A DNA stretch of 64,000 nucleotides from Streptomyces sp. CNQ-509 (GTDB lineage Bacteria; Actinomycetota; Actinomycetes; Streptomycetales; Streptomycetaceae), in contig NZ_CP011492.1 of NCBI RefSeq assembly GCF_001011035.1, positions 1,495,501 to 1,559,500 on the forward strand, written 5' to 3'. Shown here piece by piece: positions 10,435 through 21,613 of the stretch. The position numbers and the translations under genes were made by a program. The notes under the pieces are model-generated. The model saw nothing but the letters and a program-made list of their open reading frames with translations. It was not told where the DNA came from and did no database searches. How positions within the stretch are numbered: position 1 is the stretch's first letter; every line of letters starts with the position of its first letter.

Positions 10435-11067
10435 ATGACGACCCATGCGAAGCGGGAACGGCTACTCCTCGCCGATCTGCTGGAGGGCGCCGGATCCGAG
10501 GCGCCGACGCTGTGCGAGGGCTGGACGACGTACGACCTGGCGGCGCACGTGGTGGTGCGCGAGCGCCGGCAGGACGCGGCGGGCGGCATCCTCTTCAAGC
10601 CCCTGCAGAACCGGCTGGAGCGCGTGCAGGCGGAGTTCCGGCAGAAGTCGTACGAGGAACTGGTGCAGCTCATCCGCAGCGGGCCGCCGCGGTTCTCGCC
10701 GTTCGCGCTCAAGCAGGTCGACGAGGCCGCGAACGTCGTGGAGTTCTACGTGCACGCCGAGGACGTCCGCCGCGCGCAGCCCGACTACGCGCCGCGCGAG
10801 CTGGACCCGGTCTTCTCCGACACCCTGTGGAACCGGCTGGAGCGCGGCGCGAAGATGATGGGCCGCAAGTCGCCCGTCGGGCTGGTGCTGCGCCGCCCCG
10901 ACGGCCAGACGGCGGTGGCCCACCGGGGCGCGCCCGTGGTCACGGTGACCGGGGAGCCTGCGGAGCTGCTGCTGTTCGCCACCGGGCGGCAGGAGGCGGC
11001 GAAGGTGGAGCTGGAGGGCGACGAGGACGCCGTGGCGCAGGCGCGGTCGGCGCCGCTCGGCATCTGA
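10435..11067 (+). CDS. TIGR03085 family metal-binding (DinB/maleylpyruvate-isomerase-like) protein
   Basis: This 210-aa protein is a four-helix-bundle protein of the mycothiol-dependent isomerase/DinB superfamily. [20 protein letters not shown] holds the first metal-ligand histidine and [13 protein letters not shown] the second metal site; the C-terminus ends with a predicted sterol-carrier-like strand set. These are TIGR03085 hallmarks. The exact substrate is unknown; mycothiol-linked detoxification is the superfamily theme. It follows the septum-formation-like gene by about 80 bp on the same strand. Confidence 0.85.
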   Translation: MTTHAKRERLLLADLLEGAGSEAPTLCEGWTTYDLAAHVVVRERRQDAAGGILFKPLQNRLERVQAEFRQKSYEELVQLIRSGPPRFSPFALKQVDEAANVVEFYVHAEDVRRAQPDYAPRELDPVFSDTLWNRLERGAKMMGRKSPVGLVLRRPDGQTAVAHRGAPVVTVTGEPAELLLFATGRQEAAKVELEGDEDAVAQARSAPLGI

Positions 11068-11177
11068 CGCCGCACGGCGGCCCCGCCCCGGCTTCTGACG
11101 TCGCCCGGCCGGACATTGCGCCTGGCAGCGGGGCGCCGGTCCGGCTACGGGGCCGGGGCGGGCGGCGGTTGTGGCAG

Positions 11178-11520
11178 CGGGCCCGATGAGCCGGTGCCCG
11201 CGCACGTAGCGCAGTCCCTCGCGCAACTCCCGCCCGGCGCCCGCCGGATGCGCCCGCGCCGCTGCCGCTGCGGGTCCGTCGGGCGCGTCGGGTGCGTCCG
11301 GCGCGTCGGGCCGGTCCGGCAGGGGGCGTAGCGCAGCGGCAGCAGCAGCGGCACCGACGCGGCGAACAGCAGCCCATCGCCCTCACCACCCCGGTCTCCG
11401 CGGGTCCCGCGACCCGCTGCGCGGCCCAGCCGAGGGCTGGGAGAACACGCCGTCGCCGAGCACGGAGAGGGCGTACGCGACGAGCCACCGCAGGACCACG
11501 GCGTCGCGGTACGCGGGCAT
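11178..11520 (-). pseudogene. Remnant of an MFS transporter
   Basis: From ATG 11520 the minus strand reads MPAYRDAVVLRWLVAYALSV, the N-terminus of an MFS permease, then shifts frame and reads LGWAAQRVAGPAETGVV. After an internal gap of an estimated 100 codons it shifts again to LLFAASVPLLLPLRYAPLPD and ends near GLRYVRGHRLIGP. MFS permeases are about 400 aa, so only the first helix, a middle loop and a connecting stretch survive. It directly follows the ArsR remnant, a usual regulator/exporter pairing. Bases 11068-11177 show nothing else. Confidence 0.7.
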
Positions 11521-11537
11521 GCGCGCGGGCCCCCGGC

Positions 11538-11826
11538 TCAGGGGCGGAAGGGGAAGCCGTAGAGGTGGAGGGCGACGGTCTCGCGCCCGGAGGACCCCGC
11601 GGCCTCCGCCGCCTGCGCCCGCTCCCGCCACTTGCGCACGAACGCGCCCATCTCCTCCGCCAGCTCCTGCAGTTCGCCGGCGGTCAGCCGGACGGTGTAC
11701 TCCGAGCTGAACGCCGCCCGCGTCCACTCCCGCCCCCACCCGGCCTGCTGGTCCAGGTAATTGAGGTACGTACGGGTCCGGGTGGCCAGCAGCTCGCGGG
11801 TGACGCCCGTCAGCGCCGCCGTTCCC
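11538..11826 (-). pseudogene. Truncated ArsR-family regulator (C-terminal part)
   Basis: The minus strand reads LTGVTRELLATRTRTYLNYL, continues through FSSEYTVRLTAGELQELAEE and ends VALHLYGFPFRP then stop. This matches the C-terminal half of winged-helix ArsR-type regulators. The DNA-binding N-terminus is missing: upstream of about 11826 the sequence changes to unrelated, less GC-rich DNA leading into the SH3-like gene. It ends 17 nt before the MFS remnant. Confidence 0.7.
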
Positions 11827-12000
11827 TCAATGTTCGTTGCACAACAGCCCGGCAGTTCTGCGGCGGCGCGGGGCCCGCAGGGGCCTCGTCGCCGGTGATC
11901 GCCGACGTTGTGGATGGCCGGTTTCGTACTCCTGAGCTAAAGATTCCGCAGGTACGTTCAATGCCGCATCGGCCGGGATATGAAGGGGGAAGAGGTTGCC

Positions 12001-12363
12001 GTGAAAAGGTTCGGGCGAAGGTTCGCAGTCCTGTTGTCCGCCGCAGCACTGCTTGGCGCCACACAAGTCGCTGCTTCGCCGGCCGCCAACGCTTCGGTGA
12101 GCTGCAACTGGGGTGGGGGCAACTATGATTCGGGTTACGGCATCATCAAAAGTGGGACCTATGGCCTCAAGGCCGGCCCGTATTCCTCCTGCAACACGGT
12201 GGGCACACTCGTCGGCGGAGTGCTGCTGTATTTCCACTGCTGGCACTACAACGACTACGGGAATCTCTGGGTATATGGCCGCATCGCCGGCACCGACACC
12301 ATGGGCTGGACGTCGGGTGCCAACTTCTCCAGCCACTGGACGGATGGAACGCCCGGCTGTTGA
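12001..12363 (+). CDS. Small secreted SH3-like protein
   Basis: The product is about 120 aa from the GTG at VKRFGRRFAV, preceded by GGGGAAGAGG. The N-terminus is a Sec signal peptide (RFGRRFAVLLSAAALLGATQ, cleavage probably after ASPAANA). The mature part has four cysteines and the pattern YGLKAGPYSSCNTVGTL...LYFHCWHYNDYGNLWVYGRIAGT, which resembles bacterial SH3-type domains of secreted Streptomyces proteins. Codon use is noticeably less GC-rich than the neighbours (many T- and A-ending codons), suggesting transfer or weak selection. An alternative ATG at 11980 has no ribosome-binding site. Confidence 0.7.
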   Translation: MKRFGRRFAVLLSAAALLGATQVAASPAANASVSCNWGGGNYDSGYGIIKSGTYGLKAGPYSSCNTVGTLVGGVLLYFHCWHYNDYGNLWVYGRIAGTDTMGWTSGANFSSHWTDGTPGC

Positions 12364-12469
12364 CGTCGGCGTGGCGCCCATCGGCTCGCCGCGCGGGGTT
12401 CCGGGACGCCTGCCGGGGCGGCCGGCGACCGGCGGGATGCCGCATCTCCACAAGATCGTGTGACGGGTT

Positions 12470-13174
<705 letters not shown>

Positions 13175-13260
13175 GAGCCGATGCTACGAGCGCACGCATA
13201 TCGTCCGCGTATAGAAAACCGCATACGCACCGGCAACGGCCCGCCGCGTGCACTGGCGGA

Positions 13261-13944
13261 ATGACTCGAACCCGGCGATCGGCGCGCAGAGGAATCCGTG
13301 GGATACGCACGCTTCTGGGGGTCGGCATGATCGCCCTCGTCGTGGCGATCGTCGCGCCGCTCGGCTACCGGTCGATGCAGACCCCGTCCGGCTCCACCGC
13401 CTCCCCCGCCCCGGTCACCCCGTCTTCCGCGGAGGCACCGGAGCCGGCCGAACCGGCGGAATCCCCGCAGCGCAAGCGGTCCGGGCCGGTCGGCGAGGCC
13501 GACGGCGTCGTCCCCGAGGGCACGACGGTTTTCGACGACGGCGTTCCGGCGGTGGCCGGACTCGACGCCGCTTTGCGGACCGCGCTGCGCGAGGCGGCGA
13601 CGGATGCCGCGGCGTACGGAATCGACATCCGGGTCAATAGCGGCTGGCGTTCTCCGGCGTACCAGGACCGGCTTCTCCGCGACGCGATCGGGAAATACGG
13701 GTCGGAAGAAGAAGCCGCCCGCTGGGTGGCCACCGCGGAAACCTCGCCGCACGTGTCGGGCGACGCGGTCGACCTCGGGGAATCCGACGCGACGATGTGG
13801 CTCGCCGAGCACGGCGCCGCCTACGGGTTGTGCCCGGTCTACCGGAACGAGCCCTGGCACTACGAGCTGCGCACCGAGGCGATCGGCGGCCGCTGCCCGC
13901 CGATGTACGCCGACCCCACCCAGGACCCGAGGATGCAGAGTTGA
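13261..13944 (+). CDS. vanY: VanY-like M15 D-Ala-D-Ala carboxypeptidase
   Basis: This 227-aa protein has an N-terminal membrane anchor (residues about 17-36), a Pro/Ala/Ser-rich linker to about residue 75 and an extracellular peptidase domain. Zn-site motifs are visible: SGWRSPAYQD, SPHVSGDAVDLGE (His and Asp ligands) and NEPWHYELR (catalytic Glu/His region). The family removes the terminal D-Ala from peptidoglycan stem peptides, lowering glycopeptide targets. It is divergent from the VanR-like gene and overlaps or abuts the VanJ-like gene, which supports a glycopeptide/cell-wall role. Confidence 0.85.
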   Translation: MTRTRRSARRGIRGIRTLLGVGMIALVVAIVAPLGYRSMQTPSGSTASPAPVTPSSAEAPEPAEPAESPQRKRSGPVGEADGVVPEGTTVFDDGVPAVAGLDAALRTALREAATDAAAYGIDIRVNSGWRSPAYQDRLLRDAIGKYGSEEEAARWVATAETSPHVSGDAVDLGESDATMWLAEHGAAYGLCPVYRNEPWHYELRTEAIGGRCPPMYADPTQDPRMQS

Positions 13945-13961
13945 GCGAGCGAGTTCTCACG

Positions 13962-15008
13962 ATGAAACAGCCGGACCCGGCGGATACCTCGAACACTCCG
14001 GACACCCCGGACGCCCCGGACGCCGCGGCCACACCCCGGCCCCGTACCCCGCCCCTCCGCCGTGCGGCCCGCGCCCTCCGCCGCCCCGCGCCCTGGCGGC
14101 GCGGCCTCGTGCTCGCCGCGCTGGCGCTGCTGCTCGGCCTGGTGATGGCGCTGCACGCGCGGGTCCCCAGCGGGATCATGAACCTCGGCAGCTTCACGGA
14201 GACCTTCCTGCCGTGGTTCGGCCTCTGCGTCCTCCCGCTGCTCGCCGGGGCGCTGTGGCGCCGTTCCGCGTCCGCGGTGGTCGCGCTGGTGCTGCCGGTC
14301 ACGGTGTGGCTGAGCCTCTTCGGCGGGCTGCTCACCGACAAGTCCCGGCCGGGCAGCGACCTCACGGTCGCCGGCCACAACGTCGGCGCGGCCAACCCCG
14401 ACCCCGCCGGCACCGCCCGCGACCTGGCCGCCTCCGGTGCGGACCTGCTGGCGCTGCAGGAGCTGACCGACACGGCCCGGCCGGTGTACGAGGCGGAGCT
14501 GGCGAAGACGTACCCGCACCACACCACGAGCGGCACCGTCGGGCTGTGGAGCAAGCTCCCGCTGTCGGCGACCCGCCCCGTCGACATCGCCATGTATCCG
14601 TCCCGCGCGCTGCGCACCACCGTGGCGACCGAGCGGGGCCCGCTGGCGGTGTACGTGGCCCACCTGGGGTCCGTGCGTGTGAACCTCCGCGCGGGCATGT
14701 CGACGGCCCAGCGGGACGCGGGCGCCGAGGCGCTGGCCGCGGCCGTCGCCGCCGAGCCGACCGGGCGCGTGGTGGTCCTCGGAGACCTCAACGGCACCGT
14801 GGACGACCGGGCGTTCGACGCCCTCACCGGCCAGATGCGCTCGGTCCAGGAGGAGGCGGGGAACGGCTTCGGCTTCAGCTGGCCGGCCGGCTTCCCGGTG
14901 GCGCGGATCGACCAGATCCTCGTACGCGGCGTGGAGCCGCGGAGTGCCTGGCTGCTGCCCGCCACGGGCAGCGACCACCTGCCGGTGGCGGCGGGCATCG
15001 CCTGGTGA
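13962..15008 (+). CDS. vanJ: VanJ-like membrane endonuclease/exonuclease/phosphatase-fold protein
   Basis: The 348-aa protein has a Pro/Asp/Thr-rich cytoplasmic N-terminus, three transmembrane helices between about residues 48 and 125, and an extracellular EEP-fold domain. Catalytic-type motifs are VAGHNVGAANP, LLALQELTD, VVLGDLNGTVDD and TGSDHLPVAAGIAW (C-terminal Asp-His). This architecture is that of VanJ, reported to confer teicoplanin resistance and linked to undecaprenyl-pyrophosphate recycling. ATG 13962 is used; a TTG at 13941 that overlaps the vanY stop is an alternative. Tight spacing implies an operon with vanY. Confidence 0.78.
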   Translation: MKQPDPADTSNTPDTPDAPDAAATPRPRTPPLRRAARALRRPAPWRRGLVLAALALLLGLVMALHARVPSGIMNLGSFTETFLPWFGLCVLPLLAGALWRRSASAVVALVLPVTVWLSLFGGLLTDKSRPGSDLTVAGHNVGAANPDPAGTARDLAASGADLLALQELTDTARPVYEAELAKTYPHHTTSGTVGLWSKLPLSATRPVDIAMYPSRALRTTVATERGPLAVYVAHLGSVRVNLRAGMSTAQRDAGAEALAAAVAAEPTGRVVVLGDLNGTVDDRAFDALTGQMRSVQEEAGNGFGFSWPAGFPVARIDQILVRGVEPRSAWLLPATGSDHLPVAAGIAW

Positions 15009-15220
15009 GCGCGGGCGCGGGGCACCATGCGGCGGATAACCCCGTTCTGCGGGATCCGACAGGAAAATGGCACCGCGCGCACCGGAGTATTGACGCGCCC
15101 CCGCGCCGTTGCCAGACTCCGCGGCCGAGTTCTCCTCGGCGGCCTCCATGGGGGAGCAGCCCCGTCGGCCGGCCACCGATGCCCACGCAGCACACCCGAT
15201 GCGCTGAGGAGTGTTCTCGT

Positions 15221-17071
15221 ATGCGGTCAACCACCACGCGCAGACAGGCGGTCACCGGCCTCCTCGGCACCGCGGCGGCGCTCGGCGCCGGCACGGCCGC
15301 CGCCGGCCCCGCCGCGGCCCGCTCCGGCGGCACGGCGGGGTCCGGTTCGTACGCCCGGCTGCTGGCCGGGGCGCTGGCCCGCCGGATGACCCTGGAGGAG
15401 AAGGTCGGCCAGCTCTTCGTGGTCGAGGTCGCCGGGCAGGACGCCGACGACGTGACCGACGCGGCCGCCGCCGTCAACGAGCGGCGCTACGGCGTCCGCA
15501 CCCCCGCCGACGTCGTACGCAAGTACCGCCCCGGCGCCGTCATCTACTTCAGTGCCCGCAACGACGACAACCTCCGCGACGCCCGCCAGATCGCCCGGCT
15601 CTCCAACGGCCTGCAGCGTGCCTCGCTCGCGCAGCGCCGCGGCGTCCCGCTGATCATCTCGACCGACCAGGAGAGCGGCCTCGTCCAGCGGCTGCCCACC
15701 CCGCCGGCCACCGAACTGCCCGGCAGCATGGCCGTGGGCGCCACCTACGCGACCGCCGACGCCCAGCGCGCCGCCGAGATCACCGGCCGGGAGCTGGCGG
15801 CGCTGGGCATCAACCAGAACTACGCGCCCGTCGCCGACGTCAACGTCAACCCCGACAACCCCGTCATCGGCCTGCGCTCCTACGGCGCCGACCCGCAGCA
15901 GGTCGCGCGCATGGTCGCGGCGGCGGTGCGCGGCCAGCGCCGCGGCGGCGTCGCGTCCGCCGCCAAGCACTTCCCCGGCCACGGCGACACCGGCCAGGAC
16001 AGCCACTTCCTGCTGCCGCGCATCGAGCACACCCTGGAGCAGATCCACGAGCTGGACCTGCCGCCGTTCCGGGCCGCGATCGCCGCGGGCCTGGACACGG
16101 TGATGACCGCGCACATCCTCGTCCCCGCGCTCGACGACGGCGTGCCCGCCACCATGTCGCACCGCATCCTGACCGGGCTGCTCCGCGAGGAGCTGGGCTT
16201 CGACGGGCTGATCGTCACGGACGCGCTGGACATGGGCGGCGCCACCTCGCAGTACCCGCCGGAGCGGGCGTCGGTGGCGGCGTTCGCGGCGGGCGCGGAC
16301 ATGCTGGTGCTGCCGCCGCAGATGGACGTCGCGTACGCATCCGTGCTCGCGGCGGTACGCGGCGGCGAGATCGGCGAGCGGCGGCTGGACGAGTCGGTGG
16401 TGCGCATCCTGGCGCGCAAGATCGACGAAGGGCTGTACTTCGGCCCGTTCGTCGACGAGCGCCGGGCGGAGCGGATCGTCGGGAACGCCGCGCACGTCGC
16501 GGACGCGCGGGCCCTCACCGGGCGGGCGGTGACGCTGGTGAAGAACGACACCGGGCTGCTGCCGCTGGCCGCGGGGGCGCGGCGGGTGCTGGTCGCCGGG
16601 TGGCAGACGTCGTCGGCGCCGGCGCTTGACCGGCTGGCGCAGGCGGTCGGGGCGCGTGCCGGGCAGACCGCGACGGTGCTGGCGACGGGCGGGACGCCGG
16701 CGCAGGCAGTGATCGACGCGGCGGTGGCCGCGGCACGGGACCACGACCTGGTGCTGGTCGGCGCCAACGCGGCGGCCGGGGCGGAGCCGGTGGCGCAGCG
16801 GGGCGCGGCGCAGGCGGCGCTGGTGCGGGCGCTGCTCGCGTCGGGGACGCCGGTCGCGGTGGTGGCGGTGCGCAACCCGTACGACGTGCGGCGGTTTCCG
16901 GAGGCGCCGGTGTACCTGTGCACGTACGGCACGGGGGCGGAGGTGCTGACGCGGGCGGTCGACGCGCTCTACGGCGACCTGCGGCCGACGGGGCGGCTAC
17001 CGGTGGCGATCCCGGAGCCGGGGGCGACGGGCGCGGACCTGTACCCGCTGGGGCACGGGCTGGAGTACTGA
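15221..17071 (+). CDS. Secreted GH3 beta-N-acetylglucosaminidase (NagZ-like)
   Basis: This 616-aa protein has a twin-arginine-type signal (TTTRRQAVTGLLG, cleavage near residue 35), a GH3 (alpha/beta)8 domain and a C-terminal GH3 sandwich domain. KHFPGHGDTGQDSHFLLP is the NagZ signature with its catalytic His-Asp dyad; VTDALDMGG holds the nucleophile Asp. Such enzymes hydrolyse GlcNAc from muropeptides or chitooligosaccharides. GAGGAG lies just upstream of ATG 15221. It follows the vanY/vanJ pair, so a peptidoglycan role is likely. The exported form differs from cytosolic NagZ of Gram-negatives. Confidence 0.9.
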   Translation: MRSTTTRRQAVTGLLGTAAALGAGTAAAGPAAARSGGTAGSGSYARLLAGALARRMTLEEKVGQLFVVEVAGQDADDVTDAAAAVNERRYGVRTPADVVRKYRPGAVIYFSARNDDNLRDARQIARLSNGLQRASLAQRRGVPLIISTDQESGLVQRLPTPPATELPGSMAVGATYATADAQRAAEITGRELAALGINQNYAPVADVNVNPDNPVIGLRSYGADPQQVARMVAAAVRGQRRGGVASAAKHFPGHGDTGQDSHFLLPRIEHTLEQIHELDLPPFRAAIAAGLDTVMTAHILVPALDDGVPATMSHRILTGLLREELGFDGLIVTDALDMGGATSQYPPERASVAAFAAGADMLVLPPQMDVAYASVLAAVRGGEIGERRLDESVVRILARKIDEGLYFGPFVDERRAERIVGNAAHVADARALTGRAVTLVKNDTGLLPLAAGARRVLVAGWQTSSAPALDRLAQAVGARAGQTATVLATGGTPAQAVIDAAVAAARDHDLVLVGANAAAGAEPVAQRGAAQAALVRALLASGTPVAVVAVRNPYDVRRFPEAPVYLCTYGTGAEVLTRAVDALYGDLRPTGRLPVAIPEPGATGADLYPLGHGLEY

Positions 17072-17083
17072 GGCGGCGGGGTG

Positions 17084-17110
17084 CCGCGGCCGTCTCCCGT
17101 ACGGCCGCGG
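17084..17110. terminator. Bidirectional terminator hairpin between GH3 and LysR genes
   Basis: CCGCGGCCGT (17084-17093) and ACGGCCGCGG (17101-17110) form a perfect 10-bp stem with a 7-nt loop between two convergent genes. There is no T-run; high-GC hairpins of this kind commonly terminate in both directions. Confidence 0.7.
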
Positions 17111-17156
17111 TGCCGCCGGGCGTCCCCGTTCGCGTACGGCCCGCGGCGCCCCGCGG

Positions 17157-18065
17157 TCACGTCCCCGACCCGCCGCCGGCCGCGCTGATCAGCAGCCGGC
17201 GCAGCTCCCGCGCCGCCCGGGGCGGCGACACGTCGCCCCGGTGCGCCACGGAGATCGTCCGGTGCAGCCCCGGCGCCGCGAACGCCGTCGTCCGCAGCCC
17301 CGAGCGCTCCGCGACCATGCTCGGCACCACCGCCACCCCGAGCCCGGCCCGCACGAACCCCAGCACCGCGTCCATCTCCCCGCCCTCCACCCCGAACTCC
17401 GGCTCGAAGCCAGCCTCCCGGCACGCCGCGACCGTCAGCTCCCGCAGGTCGTACCCGTGCCGGAACATCGCCAGCGGCCGCCCCCGCAGATCCCCGATCC
17501 GGATGCCCCGGCCGGCGCCGTCGGCGCTGGTCACCGGCGGCGCGTCCGGCGACGAGACCACGACCAGCTCCTCGCGCAGCAGCTCCGTCGTCGTCAGCGC
17601 CGGTGCCTGCCCCGCCAGCGGCGTGATGACGAGGGCGAGGTCCAGCTCGCCGGCCGCGAGCGTCCGTACGAGATCCTGCGAGCCGTCCTCGTGGACGTGC
17701 AGCTCGATGCCCGGGTAGCGGGCGTGGAACGCGCGCAGCGCGTCCGGCACCAGGCTCGCGCAGAGGCTCGGCGTGGCCCCCAGCCGCACCCGCCCGCGCC
17801 GCAGGTGCGCGACCTCCTGCACCTCCCGCCGCGCCGTCTCGGTGTCGGCGAGGATCCGCCGCGCCAGCGGCAGCAGCGCTTCGCCGGCGTCGGTGAGCGT
17901 GATGTGGCCGCGGGCGCGGTGGAACAGCTCGGCGCCCAGCTCCCGCTCCAGCGCCCGTACGGACTGCGACAGCGACGGCTGCGCCACGTGCTCGCGCTCG
18001 GCGGCCCGGGTGAAGTGGCGGGTGTCGGCGACGGCGGCGAAGTAGCGGAGCTGCTGCAGGTGCAT
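17157..18065 (-). CDS. LysR-family regulator divergent from sdh/frd genes
   Basis: The 302-aa protein has an N-terminal LysR helix-turn-helix (MHLQQLRYFAAVADTRHFTR, LSQSVRALERELGAELFHR) followed by the periplasmic-binding-like effector domain. The frame is open upstream, but the LysR fold begins at ATG 18065. It is transcribed divergently from the succinate dehydrogenase genes, and a T-N11-A palindrome sits between them, so it probably controls both. From memory, a LysR gene accompanies the second sdh cluster in other Streptomyces. Confidence 0.92.
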   Translation of the reverse strand: MHLQQLRYFAAVADTRHFTRAAEREHVAQPSLSQSVRALERELGAELFHRARGHITLTDAGEALLPLARRILADTETARREVQEVAHLRRGRVRLGATPSLCASLVPDALRAFHARYPGIELHVHEDGSQDLVRTLAAGELDLALVITPLAGQAPALTTTELLREELVVVSSPDAPPVTSADGAGRGIRIGDLRGRPLAMFRHGYDLRELTVAACREAGFEPEFGVEGGEMDAVLGFVRAGLGVAVVPSMVAERSGLRTTAFAAPGLHRTISVAHRGDVSPPRAARELRRLLISAAGGGSGT

Positions 18066-18082
18066 GGATCCAGCGTAGCCGA

Positions 18083-18101
18083 CGATAGCCACCGCCTATC
18101 G
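18083..18101. promoter_or_regulatory. LysR-type T-N11-A operator
   Basis: CGATAG (18083-18088) and CTATCG (18096-18101) are perfect inverted arms around 7 nt, embedding TAG-N7-CTA, an exact T-N11-A LysR box. It lies 18-36 bp upstream of the lysR start and about 58 bp upstream of the sdhC-like start. Confidence 0.7.
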
Positions 18102-18158
18102 AAAGCAGCGAATTCATGTCTTGGACGGATCCCGGGTGGCGTCCCTACCGTCACAGGC

Positions 18159-18911
18159 ATGGCCCTGACCACCAAGCCGGCGTCGAAGCCCGCCGGCGCC
18201 CCCGTCCGGGAAGCGGCCCGCCCGCGGGCGTACCCGCCGTCGCTCCTCGCGCTGCTGTGGCGCTCCACCGTCGGCAAGAAGACGGTGCTGGCCGTCACCG
18301 GCCTGATCATGCTCGCCTACCTCGTGGCCCATCTGATCGGCAACCTCAAGATCTTCTACGGCGCCGAGGAGTTCAACGACTACGGCCACTGGCTGCGCAC
18401 CCTCGGCGGCCCGGTGCTGCACTACGAGTGGGCCCTGTGGATGATCCGGGTGGTGCTGGTGGTCGCCGTCGTCCTCCACGGCGTGACCGCGTACCAGCTC
18501 AGCCGCCGCGACATCGCGGCGCGCCCGGTCGCGTACGTCCACAAGCGCCGGCGCGCCGGCTACGCCACCCGCACCATGCGCTGGGGCGGGGTGATCCTCG
18601 GTCTCTTCATCGTCTGGCACATCCTCGACCTCACGACGCTGACCGTGAACGAGAACGCCCAGACCGGCCGCCCGTACGAGAACACCGTCGCCACCTTCTC
18701 CACCTGGTACGGCAACGTCGTCTACATCACCGCGATGCTCGCCCTCGGTCTGCACCTGCGGCACGGATTCTGGAGCGCCGTGCAGACCCTCGGCGTCGCG
18801 AGCCCGGCCCGCGAGCGGGCCCTCAAGACCGTCACCAACACCCTTGCGCTGGTGCTGACCTGCGGCTTCATCTCCCTCCCCGTGGCCGTCATGACGGGAG
18901 TCGTGAACTGA
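18159..18911 (+). CDS. sdhC: Succinate dehydrogenase/fumarate reductase cytochrome b subunit
   Basis: This 250-aa membrane anchor is of the single-subunit di-heme (B-type, SdhC/FrdC) class with five transmembrane helices. Heme-ligand histidines are probably in [39 protein letters not shown] and [10 protein letters not shown]. It links the flavoprotein and Fe-S subunits to menaquinone. ATG 18159 follows the LysR operator. The next gene starts 2 nt after its stop. No sdhD is needed for this type, and none is present. Confidence 0.92.
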   Translation: MALTTKPASKPAGAPVREAARPRAYPPSLLALLWRSTVGKKTVLAVTGLIMLAYLVAHLIGNLKIFYGAEEFNDYGHWLRTLGGPVLHYEWALWMIRVVLVVAVVLHGVTAYQLSRRDIAARPVAYVHKRRRAGYATRTMRWGGVILGLFIVWHILDLTTLTVNENAQTGRPYENTVATFSTWYGNVVYITAMLALGLHLRHGFWSAVQTLGVASPARERALKTVTNTLALVLTCGFISLPVAVMTGVVN

Positions 18912-18913
18912 GG

Positions 18914-20859
<1,946 letters not shown>

Positions 20860-20863
<4 letters not shown>

Positions 20864-21603
20864 AGGTGACCCTGCGGGTCTGGCGGCAGCCGGGCCCCGA
20901 CGCGCCCGGCGAGATGGTCTCGTACGAGGTCGAGGACGTCACGCCGGAGATGTCGTTCCTGGAGGTGCTGGACACCCTCAACGAGCGCCTGATCCTCGAC
21001 GGATCGGAACCGGTCGCCTTCGACCACGACTGCCGCGAGGGCATCTGCGGCGCGTGCGGCGTCGTCATCAACGGCCAGGCGCACGGCCCGGAGCGTACGA
21101 CGGCGTGCCAGCTGCACATGCGGTCCTTCGCGGACGGCGACGTCATCGACGTCGAGCCGTGGCGGGCGGCGGCGTTCCCGGTGGTGAAGGACCTGGTCGT
21201 GGACCGCTCGGCCTTCGACCGCATCATCGGCGCCGGCGGCTACATCACCGCCCCCACGGGCAGCGCCCCCGACGCCCACGCCACCCCGGTCCCCAAGCCG
21301 GCGGCGGAGACGGCCTTCGAACACGCGGAGTGCATCGGCTGCGGCGCCTGCGTCGCCGCCTGCCCCAACGGCTCGGCCATGCTGTTCACCGCCGCGAAGG
21401 TGGTCCACCTGGGCGCCCTGCCGCAGGGCGCCCCGGAGCGCGAGTCGCGGGTGCTGGACATGATCGGCCGGATGGACGACGAGGGCTTCGGCGGCTGCAC
21501 GAACACCGGCGAATGCGCGGTGGCCTGCCCGAAGGGCATCCCCCTCCAGGCGATCTCGTCGCTGAACCGGGAATTCCTCCGCGCAGCCCGCAAGTCGGCG
21601 TAG
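20860..21603 (+). CDS. sdhB: Succinate dehydrogenase/fumarate reductase iron-sulfur subunit
   Basis: The 247-aa protein starts at GTG overlapping the sdhA stop. [16 protein letters not shown] binds the 2Fe-2S centre, [14 protein letters not shown] the 4Fe-4S centre and [14 protein letters not shown] the 3Fe-4S/second site. It passes electrons from FAD to the quinone site in the cytochrome b subunit. It ends only 10 bp before the convergent MFS gene. Confidence 0.96.
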
Positions 21604-21613
21604 GGCGGCTCCC

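Noticed and set aside
9215..10712. Extension of the trpE and hisI minus-strand frames up to 10.1-10.7 kb
   Set aside because: The added residues run antisense to the septum-formation-like and TIGR03085 genes and lack family similarity; the starts at 9218 and 9592 give normal lengths.
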